Positions 32,569 to 40,357 of a DNA stretch of 64,000 nucleotides are shown in pieces. Positions within the stretch are counted from its first letter, which is position 1. Each line of letters opens with the position of its first letter. This stretch comes from Peptoniphilus obesi ph1. GTDB lineage: Bacteria > Bacillota > Clostridia > Tissierellales > Peptoniphilaceae. Under the pieces are notes generated by a model. It was not told where the DNA came from. It searched no databases and worked only from the letters and a program-made list of their open reading frames with translations. The DNA lies in assembly GCF_000311865.1 (NCBI RefSeq), contig NZ_HE978580.1, positions 243,086-307,085 of the forward strand, written 5' to 3'. The position numbers and the translations under genes were made by a program.

Positions 32569-33543
32569 TTAAAAGACCTCCTTCATCATCTTTCTTATGT
32601 TGTTGGCCCTTAATATATTACGAGATTTTTCATCTAGTAAGGCGCCTCTTTCAACTTGAAGATGACCATTTCTAAATTTATCTATAGTCTGAGCAAGATC
32701 TATTTCTTTTTTTGTCTTTAGAATGCTAAGTTCTATTCCCAAAAATAAATCACTCATCTTATCTATCATTTCTTCCTCATCTATCATTCTGCAATTCCTA
32801 AGAATGCCATAAGCCCTATTAACCAAATCTTCAAGATCTATAATCTTGTCTAGGTAAAGGCTTTGTCTTTTTTGTTTCTCAATATCTTCAATCTCTTTGC
32901 TAATATTTAATATTTTATCCAAGTAAGTTTTTTCGTCAATACCTATTGTCCTATCTAAGGATAGGCAATAAATTGCAGCTGATTTTCTTCTTGCATTATT
33001 TTTCTTTGTCATGCTGTATCCGGGTCTTTCCAAGGTCCTAATTACTGATTCATCATCAAAGTAATCAGTAGCTGGTAGATGCAAATATACATTAGCAAGA
33101 AGACCATTGCCACAATAGTTTATATCGGATGTTAGATATCCAAAGTCTTCCCTAAAAGCATATTGAACTTTTGAATCTATATAATCATCAAGCTCATCAA
33201 CTTCCTTGTATAGGTCCATAAGTCCTAAATTTAAATCTTTTTTATAAATTTCTATATGGTTTTTAGCATTGACTCTAACTGCTAGATTATTTTCATTTAT
33301 AAAAACTCCAGATATGTCTGAGTTTTTTAAAGAAGTCGCTGTTAAAAAATTATTTTCATAAAAATTTAATTTTTCTAGCGAAGACAAATCTTTTGTCCTA
33401 TAAAATTTGAAATTTTTTACTTCTAAAAGAGCTTGCAAGATGCCAATAATTCTTTCAGCACCAGCTTGGTCCAACTTAGATGGAAAATTAAAATCAGAGA
33501 TATTTCTATTTAGACATAAATCATTGTACAATATGATTTTCAT
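32569..33543 (-). CDS. mcsB: McsB-like protein, arginine kinase motifs degenerate
   Basis: By position and overall alignment this is McsB, the protein-arginine kinase of the CtsR operon, at 324 residues (family about 350). The motifs I know are altered. The ATP-binding SSRIRLARN region reads YNDLCLNRN (residues 6-14). The substrate motif NEEDH reads NAKNH (92-96), losing both Glu. The catalytic CPTN-x-GTG loop reads DINYCGNG (140-147), with Asp at the Cys position. RG-x-YGEG reads TKKNNARR. Structural blocks such as HLPATD remain. I infer a pseudokinase that may keep only scaffolding or ClpC-binding functions. It overlaps mcsA by 23 bases. Confidence 0.85.
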   Translation of the reverse strand: MKIILYNDLCLNRNISDFNFPSKLDQAGAERIIGILQALLEVKNFKFYRTKDLSSLEKLNFYENNFLTATSLKNSDISGVFINENNLAVRVNAKNHIEIYKKDLNLGLMDLYKEVDELDDYIDSKVQYAFREDFGYLTSDINYCGNGLLANVYLHLPATDYFDDESVIRTLERPGYSMTKKNNARRKSAAIYCLSLDRTIGIDEKTYLDKILNISKEIEDIEKQKRQSLYLDKIIDLEDLVNRAYGILRNCRMIDEEEMIDKMSDLFLGIELSILKTKKEIDLAQTIDKFRNGHLQVERGALLDEKSRNILRANNIRKMMKEVF

Positions 33544-34039
33544 TTTTTTCTCTTAACTCCTTTAATTCATCTCTATAAACTGCTGCGTCTTCATAATTTT
33601 CAAGCTCTATTGCCTTATCAATCTTATCTAATAAATCTTGTTCTTCCCTAATAAATATAGGTTTTTTGCCGGCTGATTTTGGTATTTTGCCCCTGTGTTT
33701 AGAACTAAATTTTAAATTGGTTAATACGCTTGCAATTTCATCTTTAAAGTTTTCATAGCAGGCTTCACAACCAAGTTTATTTTTTTCAAGTTCATTAAAA
33801 CTTGTCCCACAATTTGGGCAAACTTTATCCGTAGAAACATTGGAGTTTTTGCCAGTTAGTTTAAACAATTCTTTTAAAAAACCTTCTACTCTATCTGTAA
33901 CTGCATTGTTAAATACTAAGTCTTCTTTCATCTTCTTTTCTGCACATTCTGCACATAGATGAATTTCTTCTATGTTATTGCCGGTCATCTTAGTGTAAGA
34001 AATCATAGCGTTATTTTTTTTACAATTATCGCACAACAT
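33521..34039 (-). CDS. mcsA: McsA zinc-binding adaptor/activator
   Basis: This 172-residue protein has an N-terminal zinc module (MLCDNCKKNNA, then HLCAECAEK) and a second Cys pair set (CPNCGTSFNELE, CEACYENFKDE). The C-terminal UVR motif is LLDKIDKAIELENYEDAAVY, which binds ClpC. In relatives McsA activates McsB and relieves CtsR repression under stress. Here McsA looks intact while McsB does not, so McsA may be the working adaptor. Confidence 0.93.
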   Translation of the reverse strand: MLCDNCKKNNAMISYTKMTGNNIEEIHLCAECAEKKMKEDLVFNNAVTDRVEGFLKELFKLTGKNSNVSTDKVCPNCGTSFNELEKNKLGCEACYENFKDEIASVLTNLKFSSKHRGKIPKSAGKKPIFIREEQDLLDKIDKAIELENYEDAAVYRDELKELREKNENHIVQ

Positions 34040-34049
34040 ATTAATCCCC

Positions 34050-34502
34050 CTATTGCAAAATAACTAGCATGATATTTTTTAATATATCTGCTCTTAGTTC
34101 GTTTTTATTTTCAGCCTTGGCAAGCGAACGATCGCTTAATAAAACTTTTAGAAGTTCACTTTCTCTAGCTGAAATATATTCTAGATTTTTTAATTCTTCA
34201 ATAATTTGGTCTGACTTGTTTTTTGTGATTGAGTCACCAATTTCATCATTGAAAATTTTTTCCATCCTATTTTTATTTTTTATTTCAACCCTGACGATTC
34301 TTATATAACCGCCGCCACCTCTTCTGGATTCTACATAGTAACCCTTGTATGGTGTAAATCTTGTTGTTAAAACATAATTTATTTGAGATGGTGCACAGTT
34401 GAACCTATCTGAAATTTCAGATCTTTGTATTTCTAAGATGCCATTTGCATCTTCTAATAATGAATTTAAAAATTCTTCTATTGAATTTGACAATTTTGCC
34501 AT
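34050..34502 (-). CDS. ctsR: CtsR heat-shock repressor
   Basis: This 150-residue class III stress repressor begins KLSNSIEEFLNSLLEDANG. It has the DNA-reading wing with SRRGGGGYIRIVRV, where the glycine-rich loop is the temperature sensor, and a C-terminal helical dimer domain. It controls its own operon through the heptad repeat at 34513-34529. The order ctsR-mcsA-mcsB-clpC-radA follows. All DNA-binding residues are present. Confidence 0.95.
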   Translation of the reverse strand: MAKLSNSIEEFLNSLLEDANGILEIQRSEISDRFNCAPSQINYVLTTRFTPYKGYYVESRRGGGGYIRIVRVEIKNKNRMEKIFNDEIGDSITKNKSDQIIEELKNLEYISARESELLKVLLSDRSLAKAENKNELRADILKNIMLVILQ

Positions 34503-34512
34503 ATTATCACCT

Positions 34513-34529
34513 TTTGACCATCTTTGTCT
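34513..34529 (-). promoter_or_regulatory. CtsR operator
   Basis: Minus-strand AGACAAA-GAT-GGTCAAA matches the CtsR heptad consensus (A/G)GTCAAA-NAN-(A/G)GTCAAA with one change. It lies 11 bases before the ctsR start and overlaps its leader. The site supports autorepression. Confidence 0.85.
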
Positions 34530-34559
34530 TTTGAGTTAAAAAAATATTAATCTATTTTC

Positions 34560-34588
34560 ATAATAACAGAAAATTTATAATTTGTAAA
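34560..34588 (-). promoter_or_regulatory. ctsR operon promoter
   Basis: TTTACA (34588-34583) and TATTAT (34565-34560) are 17 bases apart on the minus strand, about 30 bases upstream of the CtsR operator. Confidence 0.6.
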
Positions 34589-34605
34589 ACTTATTAGGTC
34601 CAGTC

Positions 34606-34634
34606 TTGACATTGCCTAGCTTTAAAAATAATAT
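34606..34634 (+). promoter_or_regulatory. Promoter of the lipoprotein gene
   Basis: TTGACA (34606-34611) and TAATAT (34629-34634) with a 17-base spacer. AAAGGGGG follows before ATG 34658. Divergent to the ctsR promoter. Confidence 0.75.
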
Positions 34635-34657
34635 ACTTTTAAAGGGGGAATTCTTTT

Positions 34658-35080
34658 ATGAAAAAGAGAAATATTTTATTGTCTTTGATATTAAGTCTAT
34701 TTTTAATTTCTTGCAAGTCTGAATATAAATTGAATTTAGACAATATATCTTTAAAGTTTAAGGAAATGGAAGTTTTAAGATATGTAGATGATGATTTAGA
34801 AAAAACTGAAAAAATAAAAATTGATAGTTCAGAAAAGATTAATCAAATTACAAAACTTTTAGAAAATAATTTAAATCCTTCCGAGAGTAATGATGGACTT
34901 GATTCTGCTCCAGGCAAGGATTCATTAAGAATTTATTTTGATGATTGTGAGCTTCTTTTAATAAAAGATAATTTTTATAAGGATAAATATTATTATACTT
35001 TCTACTATGGTGGTACATACAAAAATCTTACATCTGACATTGACCTGGTTGAAAAAATTTATGAAATAATTAATAACTAA
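34658..35080 (+). CDS. Predicted lipoprotein of unknown function
   Basis: This 140-residue secreted lipoprotein has a signal peptide (KKRNILLSLILSLFL) and lipobox LISC at residues 16-19, so it should be attached at Cys19 to the membrane exterior. The mature part is acidic, with Tyr/Asp repeats near the end (DKYYYTFYYGGTYKNL). No domain is recognised. It is a single-gene unit with a strong promoter, between the stress operon and the dehydratase activase genes. Confidence 0.75.
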   Translation: MKKRNILLSLILSLFLISCKSEYKLNLDNISLKFKEMEVLRYVDDDLEKTEKIKIDSSEKINQITKLLENNLNPSESNDGLDSAPGKDSLRIYFDDCELLLIKDNFYKDKYYYTFYYGGTYKNLTSDIDLVEKIYEIINN

Positions 35081-35226
35081 TAAATTTTTAATATTAATAT
35101 ATTTTAGTAGTATATATACATATAAGAAGATTAATTTAATCAAAATTTTTATCTTAATCTTAAACTTTGATATAATACATTAACATAAATACTGTATCTA
35201 TTTATAATTATTAGATGGGAGCAAAT

Positions 35227-36150
35227 ATGAAAATAGGAATACCTAGAGGACTTCTTTACTATGAATTTGAATTTATGTGGAAAGAATTCTTCAAAGAATT
35301 AGATATTGAATATATAATAAGCCCGGATACTGATAAAGATATTTATCAAGCCGGAGTAAACAAAGCAATACATGAAAGTTGCTTGCCATTAAAAGTGTTC
35401 TTGGGTCATGTTGAATATTTAATTGGAAAATGTGATTATATCTTAATTCCACGTATCGGTACCTTTGGATTTTACGACAGAATGTGCACAAGATACCAAT
35501 CAACAATAGACCTTGTATACAACACCTTTAGAGATGATAATATTAAAATTTTGCCTTTTAATATCGACTATAGCGAAGGCGAAAAACAAATTAAAAGTTT
35601 TGTTAAAATGGGTAAATTTCTTGGGAAAAGAAGAGGACAATCAATCCTTGCCTATAGAAAGGCGAGAATTTTAAATGACTATATAGTTTCTGAAAAAGAA
35701 GCTAAAATGGAAGAAAAATTAAATTCTGACAATATAAAAATTCTTCTTGTAGGCCACAAGTATAATACCTTGGATAGTTTTTCAGGCTCAATCATAATGA
35801 ATTATCTTAAAAAAATGGGTGTAGAAATTATATTGGCAACTGACATGGATAGTAAAAAAGCAGATTTTTATGCAAAAGAACTAACAGACACAATGCCTTG
35901 GACACTTAATAGAGAACTTTTAGGATCTATATTAAAATACAAATCAAAAATTGATGGCATAATTTTAATAAGCTCTTTTAATTGTGGTCCGGACTCTATG
36001 GCTAATGAAATGATTTTAAGAAAATTTAAAGATATTCCAATTTTAAATTTGGTAATAGATGGACAAGAAGGAGTTGGCGGTATAGAAACAAGACTTGAAA
36101 GCTTTTTAGATATAATTTTATTTAAAAAAGAAGGTGGACTATTTGGCTGA
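35227..36150 (+). CDS. 2-hydroxyacyl-CoA dehydratase activase-related protein (DUF2229 part)
   Basis: This 307-residue protein begins KIGIPRGLLYYEFEFMWKEFF, the DUF2229 opening found in large CoA-substrate enzyme activases. It continues with KAIHESCLPLKVFLGHVEYL and LIPRIGTFGFYDRMCTRYQ, whose Cys residues are probable iron-sulfur ligands. SFNCGPDSMANEMIL and IDGQEGVGGIETRLESF end it. The start at 35227 follows GGGAG, and an ATG four codons upstream is not favoured. With the next two genes it makes up pieces that are one long protein in many clostridia. Confidence 0.85.
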   Translation: MKIGIPRGLLYYEFEFMWKEFFKELDIEYIISPDTDKDIYQAGVNKAIHESCLPLKVFLGHVEYLIGKCDYILIPRIGTFGFYDRMCTRYQSTIDLVYNTFRDDNIKILPFNIDYSEGEKQIKSFVKMGKFLGKRRGQSILAYRKARILNDYIVSEKEAKMEEKLNSDNIKILLVGHKYNTLDSFSGSIIMNYLKKMGVEIILATDMDSKKADFYAKELTDTMPWTLNRELLGSILKYKSKIDGIILISSFNCGPDSMANEMILRKFKDIPILNLVIDGQEGVGGIETRLESFLDIILFKKEGGLFG

Positions 36151-37207
36151 TAAAGTTACATTTCCTCAAATAGGAAATTATAATATTGCATTTGAACTTA
36201 TTTTTAATTATGGAATGGGATTAGAATACATAAATCCGCCAAAGATGACTGATAAAACTCTTGAAATTGGAACAAAGTATAGTCCTGATTCTGTATGTGC
36301 TCCTTTTAAATTTATGCTTGGAAATTATATAGAATCAATAGAAAAAGGAGCCAATATTTTAGTTGGAGTTGGTGGTCTGTGCAGACTCGGATATTATGCC
36401 GAGTTGCATGAACAAATAATAAAAGATTTAGGATATGATATTAAGTTTGTCAACTTCGCACAATCAAGATTAAAAAGGCCTTCTTCGTGGTATGAAAAAT
36501 TTAAGGCATTAAATCGAGACATGTCTCTTGTAAAAATTGGAGAGGTTTTGCCCACTGCAATAAAAATGATAGAATATTTAGATCTAGTGGATGATTTTTT
36601 AAGAAAAAACTCAGGTTTTGAAGTTGAAGAAGGCTCATTTTTAGAAATATATGATAAATATCTAGAAGAAATGAGGCAAATAACAAGTGTAAAAGAATTA
36701 GATGCTCATCAAAAGAAATACATGAAACTTTTAGATGAGGTTGAAATCGATAAACCAAAAAAACCTCTAAAAGTTGCAGTTATTGGAGAATATTACACAA
36801 TAATGCAACCATATTCAAATCATCTATTAGAAAAATGGTTGGCAAAAAGAGGAATAGAAGTAGTTAGGTGGATGAATTTTACAAATTCACTTTTGCATAG
36901 GCCGGAAAAGGAAATTAAAACACATATAAAAAACTATGCCAGCTATGATATGGGTGCGACAAGTATGTACACAATAGGAACAGCTTTAAAGTGCGCTAAA
37001 AAAGACTTTGACGGAATTATTCATATAAAGTCTGCCGGATGCATGCCTGAAATTGATACTATGACCGTACTACAAAATATCAGCAAGGATTACAAAATTC
37101 CAATCTTATATATATCATTTGATTCGCAAACTAGCGATCTTGGTCTTGAAACTAGGCTTGAAGCCTTTTATGATATGATTATGATGAGAAAAAAGAGAAT
37201 TATATAA
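36143..37207 (+). CDS. 2-hydroxyacyl-CoA dehydratase-like protein
   Basis: This 354-residue member of the HgdB/BcrC/BadD-related group has YSPDSVCAPFKFMLGNYIESIE and GVGGLCRLGYYAELHEQI, with conserved Cys. The C-terminal domain has AVIGEYYTIMQPYSNHLLEKW, KSAGCMPEIDTMTVLQNIS and ISFDSQTSDLGLETRLEAF. TTG 36143 has a GAAGGTGG site five bases upstream, while GTG 36134 overlaps that site. It overlaps the preceding gene by eight bases, so the two products are made together and probably form one complex with the activase gene downstream. Confidence 0.82.
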   Translation: MADKVTFPQIGNYNIAFELIFNYGMGLEYINPPKMTDKTLEIGTKYSPDSVCAPFKFMLGNYIESIEKGANILVGVGGLCRLGYYAELHEQIIKDLGYDIKFVNFAQSRLKRPSSWYEKFKALNRDMSLVKIGEVLPTAIKMIEYLDLVDDFLRKNSGFEVEEGSFLEIYDKYLEEMRQITSVKELDAHQKKYMKLLDEVEIDKPKKPLKVAVIGEYYTIMQPYSNHLLEKWLAKRGIEVVRWMNFTNSLLHRPEKEIKTHIKNYASYDMGATSMYTIGTALKCAKKDFDGIIHIKSAGCMPEIDTMTVLQNISKDYKIPILYISFDSQTSDLGLETRLEAFYDMIMMRKKRII

Positions 37208-37387
37208 ATAAGTATATAAAACATTATACTCAAAAAATAAATGCAGGAATATTATTAACAGCATATCAAAAATTTTTAAATCTAATCTTGCATTTAACTT
37301 ATGACAGAAGTAGAAGTGAAATTAAGATAAAACAAAATTAAAATATTTTGCAGTATCATTGTTATAAGGAGAATCAAAAGAGCTACT

Positions 37388-38350
37388 ATGAAAAACGCAT
37401 TTTATGGAATAGATGTAGGAAGTATATCAACTAAGGGCGTTATTTTGGATGAAGAAAATAATATTTTAGCAAAAGATTACTTAATGACAGAAGGAAATCC
37501 AATTAATGCAGTAAAAAAACTTACAAAATCCTTAGATGAACAATTAGATAGAGAAAAATATCAAGTTATAGCAGTAGGAACCACAGGATCTGCGAGAAAA
37601 CTTGTAGGAGCAATAACAAATGCAGGTATAGAAAGAAACGAAATCACAGCTCATGCAATAGGAACAATTTCTATGCATCCTGATGTTAGAACAATTCTTG
37701 AAATTGGAGGTCAAGACTCAAAAATTATACTAATCGATAATGGAGTTGTTGTTGACTATGCCATGAATACACTATGTGCAGCAGGAACAGGAGCCTTTTT
37801 ATCATCTCAAGCAAATAGACTTGGAGTTGCCGTAGAAGAGTTTGGAGATATTGCACTTACATCAAATAGCCCAACTCCAATTGCAGCACGTTGCACAGTC
37901 TTTGCAGAATCAGACCTTGTACACAAGGCACAAATGGGATACGAAAAAAAGGATATAATTGCAGGACTTTGTCAGTCAATTGTAAATAACTATTTAAATA
38001 ATGTTGGTCGTGGAAAAAATATCCAAAGTCCTGTAGTTTTCCAAGGTGGAGTAAGTAAAAATAAGGGAGTAAAAAAATTCTTTGAAGAATCTCTAAATAA
38101 AGAAGTACTAGTAGATGATGTTGGACACCTAGCTGGAGCAATAGGAATTGCAATCCTAGCTCACAAAATGGGAACTCACAGAGAATTTAATTTTGAAATA
38201 GAAAATATAGAATTTACAACAAGAGGAGTAAATTGCAACAAATGTCCAAACCACTGTGAAATAATGTGTGTATTAAAGGATGGGGAACTTATAGACTCTT
38301 GGGGCAACAGATGCGAAAAAGGTGCCATTAAAAAACTCCACGCAAATTAA
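37388..38350 (+). CDS. Acyl-CoA dehydratase activase (BadF/BadG/BcrA/HgdC ATPase)
   Basis: This 320-residue ASKHA-fold ATPase carries an iron-sulfur cluster and delivers a high-energy electron to dehydratases. Residues 8-15 IDVGSIST form the phosphate-1 loop. EIGGQDSKIILID and NTLCAAGTGAFL contain the cluster-binding Cys region, and CTVFAESDLVHKAQ carries the second Cys. A C-terminal extension has four Cys (CNKCPNHCEIMC), as in the large fused activases. A 180-base gap separates it from the two related genes upstream. A terminator at 38371 closes the set. Confidence 0.88.
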   Translation: MKNAFYGIDVGSISTKGVILDEENNILAKDYLMTEGNPINAVKKLTKSLDEQLDREKYQVIAVGTTGSARKLVGAITNAGIERNEITAHAIGTISMHPDVRTILEIGGQDSKIILIDNGVVVDYAMNTLCAAGTGAFLSSQANRLGVAVEEFGDIALTSNSPTPIAARCTVFAESDLVHKAQMGYEKKDIIAGLCQSIVNNYLNNVGRGKNIQSPVVFQGGVSKNKGVKKFFEESLNKEVLVDDVGHLAGAIGIAILAHKMGTHREFNFEIENIEFTTRGVNCNKCPNHCEIMCVLKDGELIDSWGNRCEKGAIKKLHAN

Positions 38351-38370
38351 AAATAATTTTGAATACTTAA

Positions 38371-38404
38371 AAAAAGACGAAGATAGTAAAATCTCCGTCT
38401 TTTT
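38371..38404. terminator. Terminator after the activase gene
   Basis: AAAAAGACG (38371-38379) pairs with CGTCTTTTT (38396-38404), with inner AGAT/ATCT pairing. T-rich on both strands. Confidence 0.85.
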
Positions 38405-38497
38405 ATTTACTCACTTGCTTTTTTTCTTAAATTAAAATTTAAAATCCCACGCTGTAAAAACCCTAAATATTAAAAACTGCAAAATCTGCAAAATAAT

Positions 38498-38529
38498 AGA
38501 ACCCGCTAACTAGCAGGTTCTTCTTTTTT
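38498..38529. terminator. Hairpin overlapping the capA stop codon
   Basis: AGAACC (38498-38503) pairs with GGTTCT (38516-38521), with inner GCTA/TAGC pairing. TCTTTTTTT follows on the plus strand. On the minus strand the tail is weaker, so it mainly blocks plus-strand readthrough into capA. Confidence 0.65.
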
Positions 38530-39738
38530 TCCATTTAATGTTTGTAAGACTTTTTCATATTCATTGTCCACAAAGTTTTTAGATTCACTTGTTAAATTAT
38601 CCCTATACTTTCCTCCTTCTAGAATATCGTAGTATAAGACAACTTCTGATTTTCTGATTCCTTTCTCATCTATATAAGAGTTTACATAGGTCGGAAATAA
38701 GTTATAATTTTCAAGTTTTGTTTTTCCATCTTCTTTTACTAAATTTAATTCGACAAATACTCCAGATTCTACACCATCTCTTCCAATCCATCTTTTCTTT
38801 TGGTTGGAAATAGAATTTCCCATAGAATATATGGTAAAAATATTCTTGCCATCTACTTGTTTATAAGATGTTTCTTGTAAAACATGTGGATGAGATCCTA
38901 AAATTGCATCTACTCCATTTTTTATCATAAAGTCTTCAAAATATTTTTGCTTTTCATCTGGAACTTTACTGTATTCAATTCCCCAATGAGGATAGGCTAT
39001 TATATAATCCACCCCTGCATTTTTTAATTTGCTTATATCTTCGATTATTAAATCTTCTTTTAGTGGAGAAATCATAAATTCATTTCCACTGACTAGAGAA
39101 TCCATGCCATTAAAAATATCAGAATATCCTATAAATCCAACTTTTATATTATTAGATTCTATAATTACTGGATCTCTTTTTGCATCTTTATAAGTTCCAA
39201 AATGTTTTAATCCATTTGCATCTATGGCATCTATTGTTGTAGAAATTCCTTCTAGTCCTGTATCTAAGCAATGGTTATTTACGGTTGATAAGATATCAAA
39301 TCCTGATTCTTTAAGATATTTAATAGCTTCAGGCGGTGTGTTGAACAAGGGAAAACCACTTAATTGTTTATTGGGATTTATACTTGTTTCTAAATTCCCG
39401 ACTACAATATCTGCCCCGTCTAAATATTCTTTTACTTTTTGGTAATAAGAAGTGAAGTCATATTCTTGCTTTTCCATGTTGTAAGAATTTTTGTAAAGGG
39501 GCATATGATACATTATATCCCCCGTTGCCCAAATCTTTGTCCTGTATACTTGCTCTTCTTTTTTATCTGACTTTTTATTATTTTTTTTATTTTCTTTTTT
39601 CCCATCAGCTTTTTTACTTACTTGCTGACTTTTTAAATTTCCAGAGCTAATATTTGGATTTGAATAATATATATTTAAGCTAAATATACCTAATCCAAGT
39701 ATCAAAAGTATTAGCAGACCATAAAATATTTTTTTCAT
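38506..39738 (-). CDS. CapA family (metallophosphatase-fold) membrane-anchored protein
   Basis: This 410-residue protein has an N-terminal membrane anchor (IFYGLLILLILGLGIFSL) and a Lys/Asp-rich linker. The PGA_cap domain has IWATGDIMYH, VVGNLETSINP, STVNNHCLDTG, AYPHWGIEYSKVP and ILGSHPHVLQ. In Bacillus, CapA/PgsA works in poly-gamma-glutamate synthesis and export. No capB or capC genes are nearby, so a lone wall-related phosphoesterase role is as likely. Metal-binding residues are all present. The stop lies inside a hairpin. Confidence 0.88.
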   Translation of the reverse strand: MKKIFYGLLILLILGLGIFSLNIYYSNPNISSGNLKSQQVSKKADGKKENKKNNKKSDKKEEQVYRTKIWATGDIMYHMPLYKNSYNMEKQEYDFTSYYQKVKEYLDGADIVVGNLETSINPNKQLSGFPLFNTPPEAIKYLKESGFDILSTVNNHCLDTGLEGISTTIDAIDANGLKHFGTYKDAKRDPVIIESNNIKVGFIGYSDIFNGMDSLVSGNEFMISPLKEDLIIEDISKLKNAGVDYIIAYPHWGIEYSKVPDEKQKYFEDFMIKNGVDAILGSHPHVLQETSYKQVDGKNIFTIYSMGNSISNQKKRWIGRDGVESGVFVELNLVKEDGKTKLENYNLFPTYVNSYIDEKGIRKSEVVLYYDILEGGKYRDNLTSESKNFVDNEYEKVLQTLNGKKEEPAS

Positions 39739-39744
39739 TTTATC

Positions 39745-40347
39745 TTATTCATATTTTTCTAAGAAAGCTTTTTCTATTATTACTTCTTCTAGAGGTCTGT
39801 TCATAAAGTCAACTTTTGTAGCTGCTATATCATCAACTACGCTCATTCCTTCAAAAACTTGTCCAAATACTGTATGAATTCCATCTAGCCAGAATGTTCC
39901 ACCAATATTTTGATAGCTATCTATTATTTCATCAGGATAGCCTTGTTCTTCGCCGGCTGATCTCATTTTTTGTATTATATCATCTTCAACTGCTCCTTTT
40001 TGAACTATGAAAAATTGTGATCCATTTGTGTTTGGTCCAGCATTTGCCATAGAAAGTGCTCCTCTGAAGTTTCTGAAATTTAAATTGATTTCATCTTCAA
40101 ATGGTTCATTCCATAAACTTTCTCCACCTCTTCCAGTTCCAAGTGGGTCTCCAGATTGAATCATAAAGTCATTTATAACTCTATGGAAGATTAAACCATC
40201 ATAGTAGCCTTTTTCTATAAGGCCTTTAAAATTTTCAACAGCTTTTGGTGCTGCTTCTTCAAATAATCTAATTTTTATATCTCCGAAATTTGTTCTTAAA
40301 ACTGCAACTTCTTCCCCTTTTTCAGGTAAATTAAATTGTTCTAACAT
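39745..40347 (-). CDS. Cyclophilin-type peptidyl-prolyl isomerase
   Basis: This 200-residue cytoplasmic cyclophilin has IKIRLFEEAAPKAVENF, YDGLIFHRVINDFMIQSGDP (the catalytic FHR), LSMANAGPNTNGSQFFI and HTVFGQVFEGM. An insertion between residues about 120 and 150 (AGEEQGYPDEIIDSYQN) is typical of the longer PpiB of anaerobes. No signal peptide. It lies between capA and a MATE gene, with about ten bases to each, so it is part of the same strand run. Confidence 0.93.
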   Translation of the reverse strand: MLEQFNLPEKGEEVAVLRTNFGDIKIRLFEEAAPKAVENFKGLIEKGYYDGLIFHRVINDFMIQSGDPLGTGRGGESLWNEPFEDEINLNFRNFRGALSMANAGPNTNGSQFFIVQKGAVEDDIIQKMRSAGEEQGYPDEIIDSYQNIGGTFWLDGIHTVFGQVFEGMSVVDDIAATKVDFMNRPLEEVIIEKAFLEKYE

Positions 40348-40357
40348 AATAATCCTC

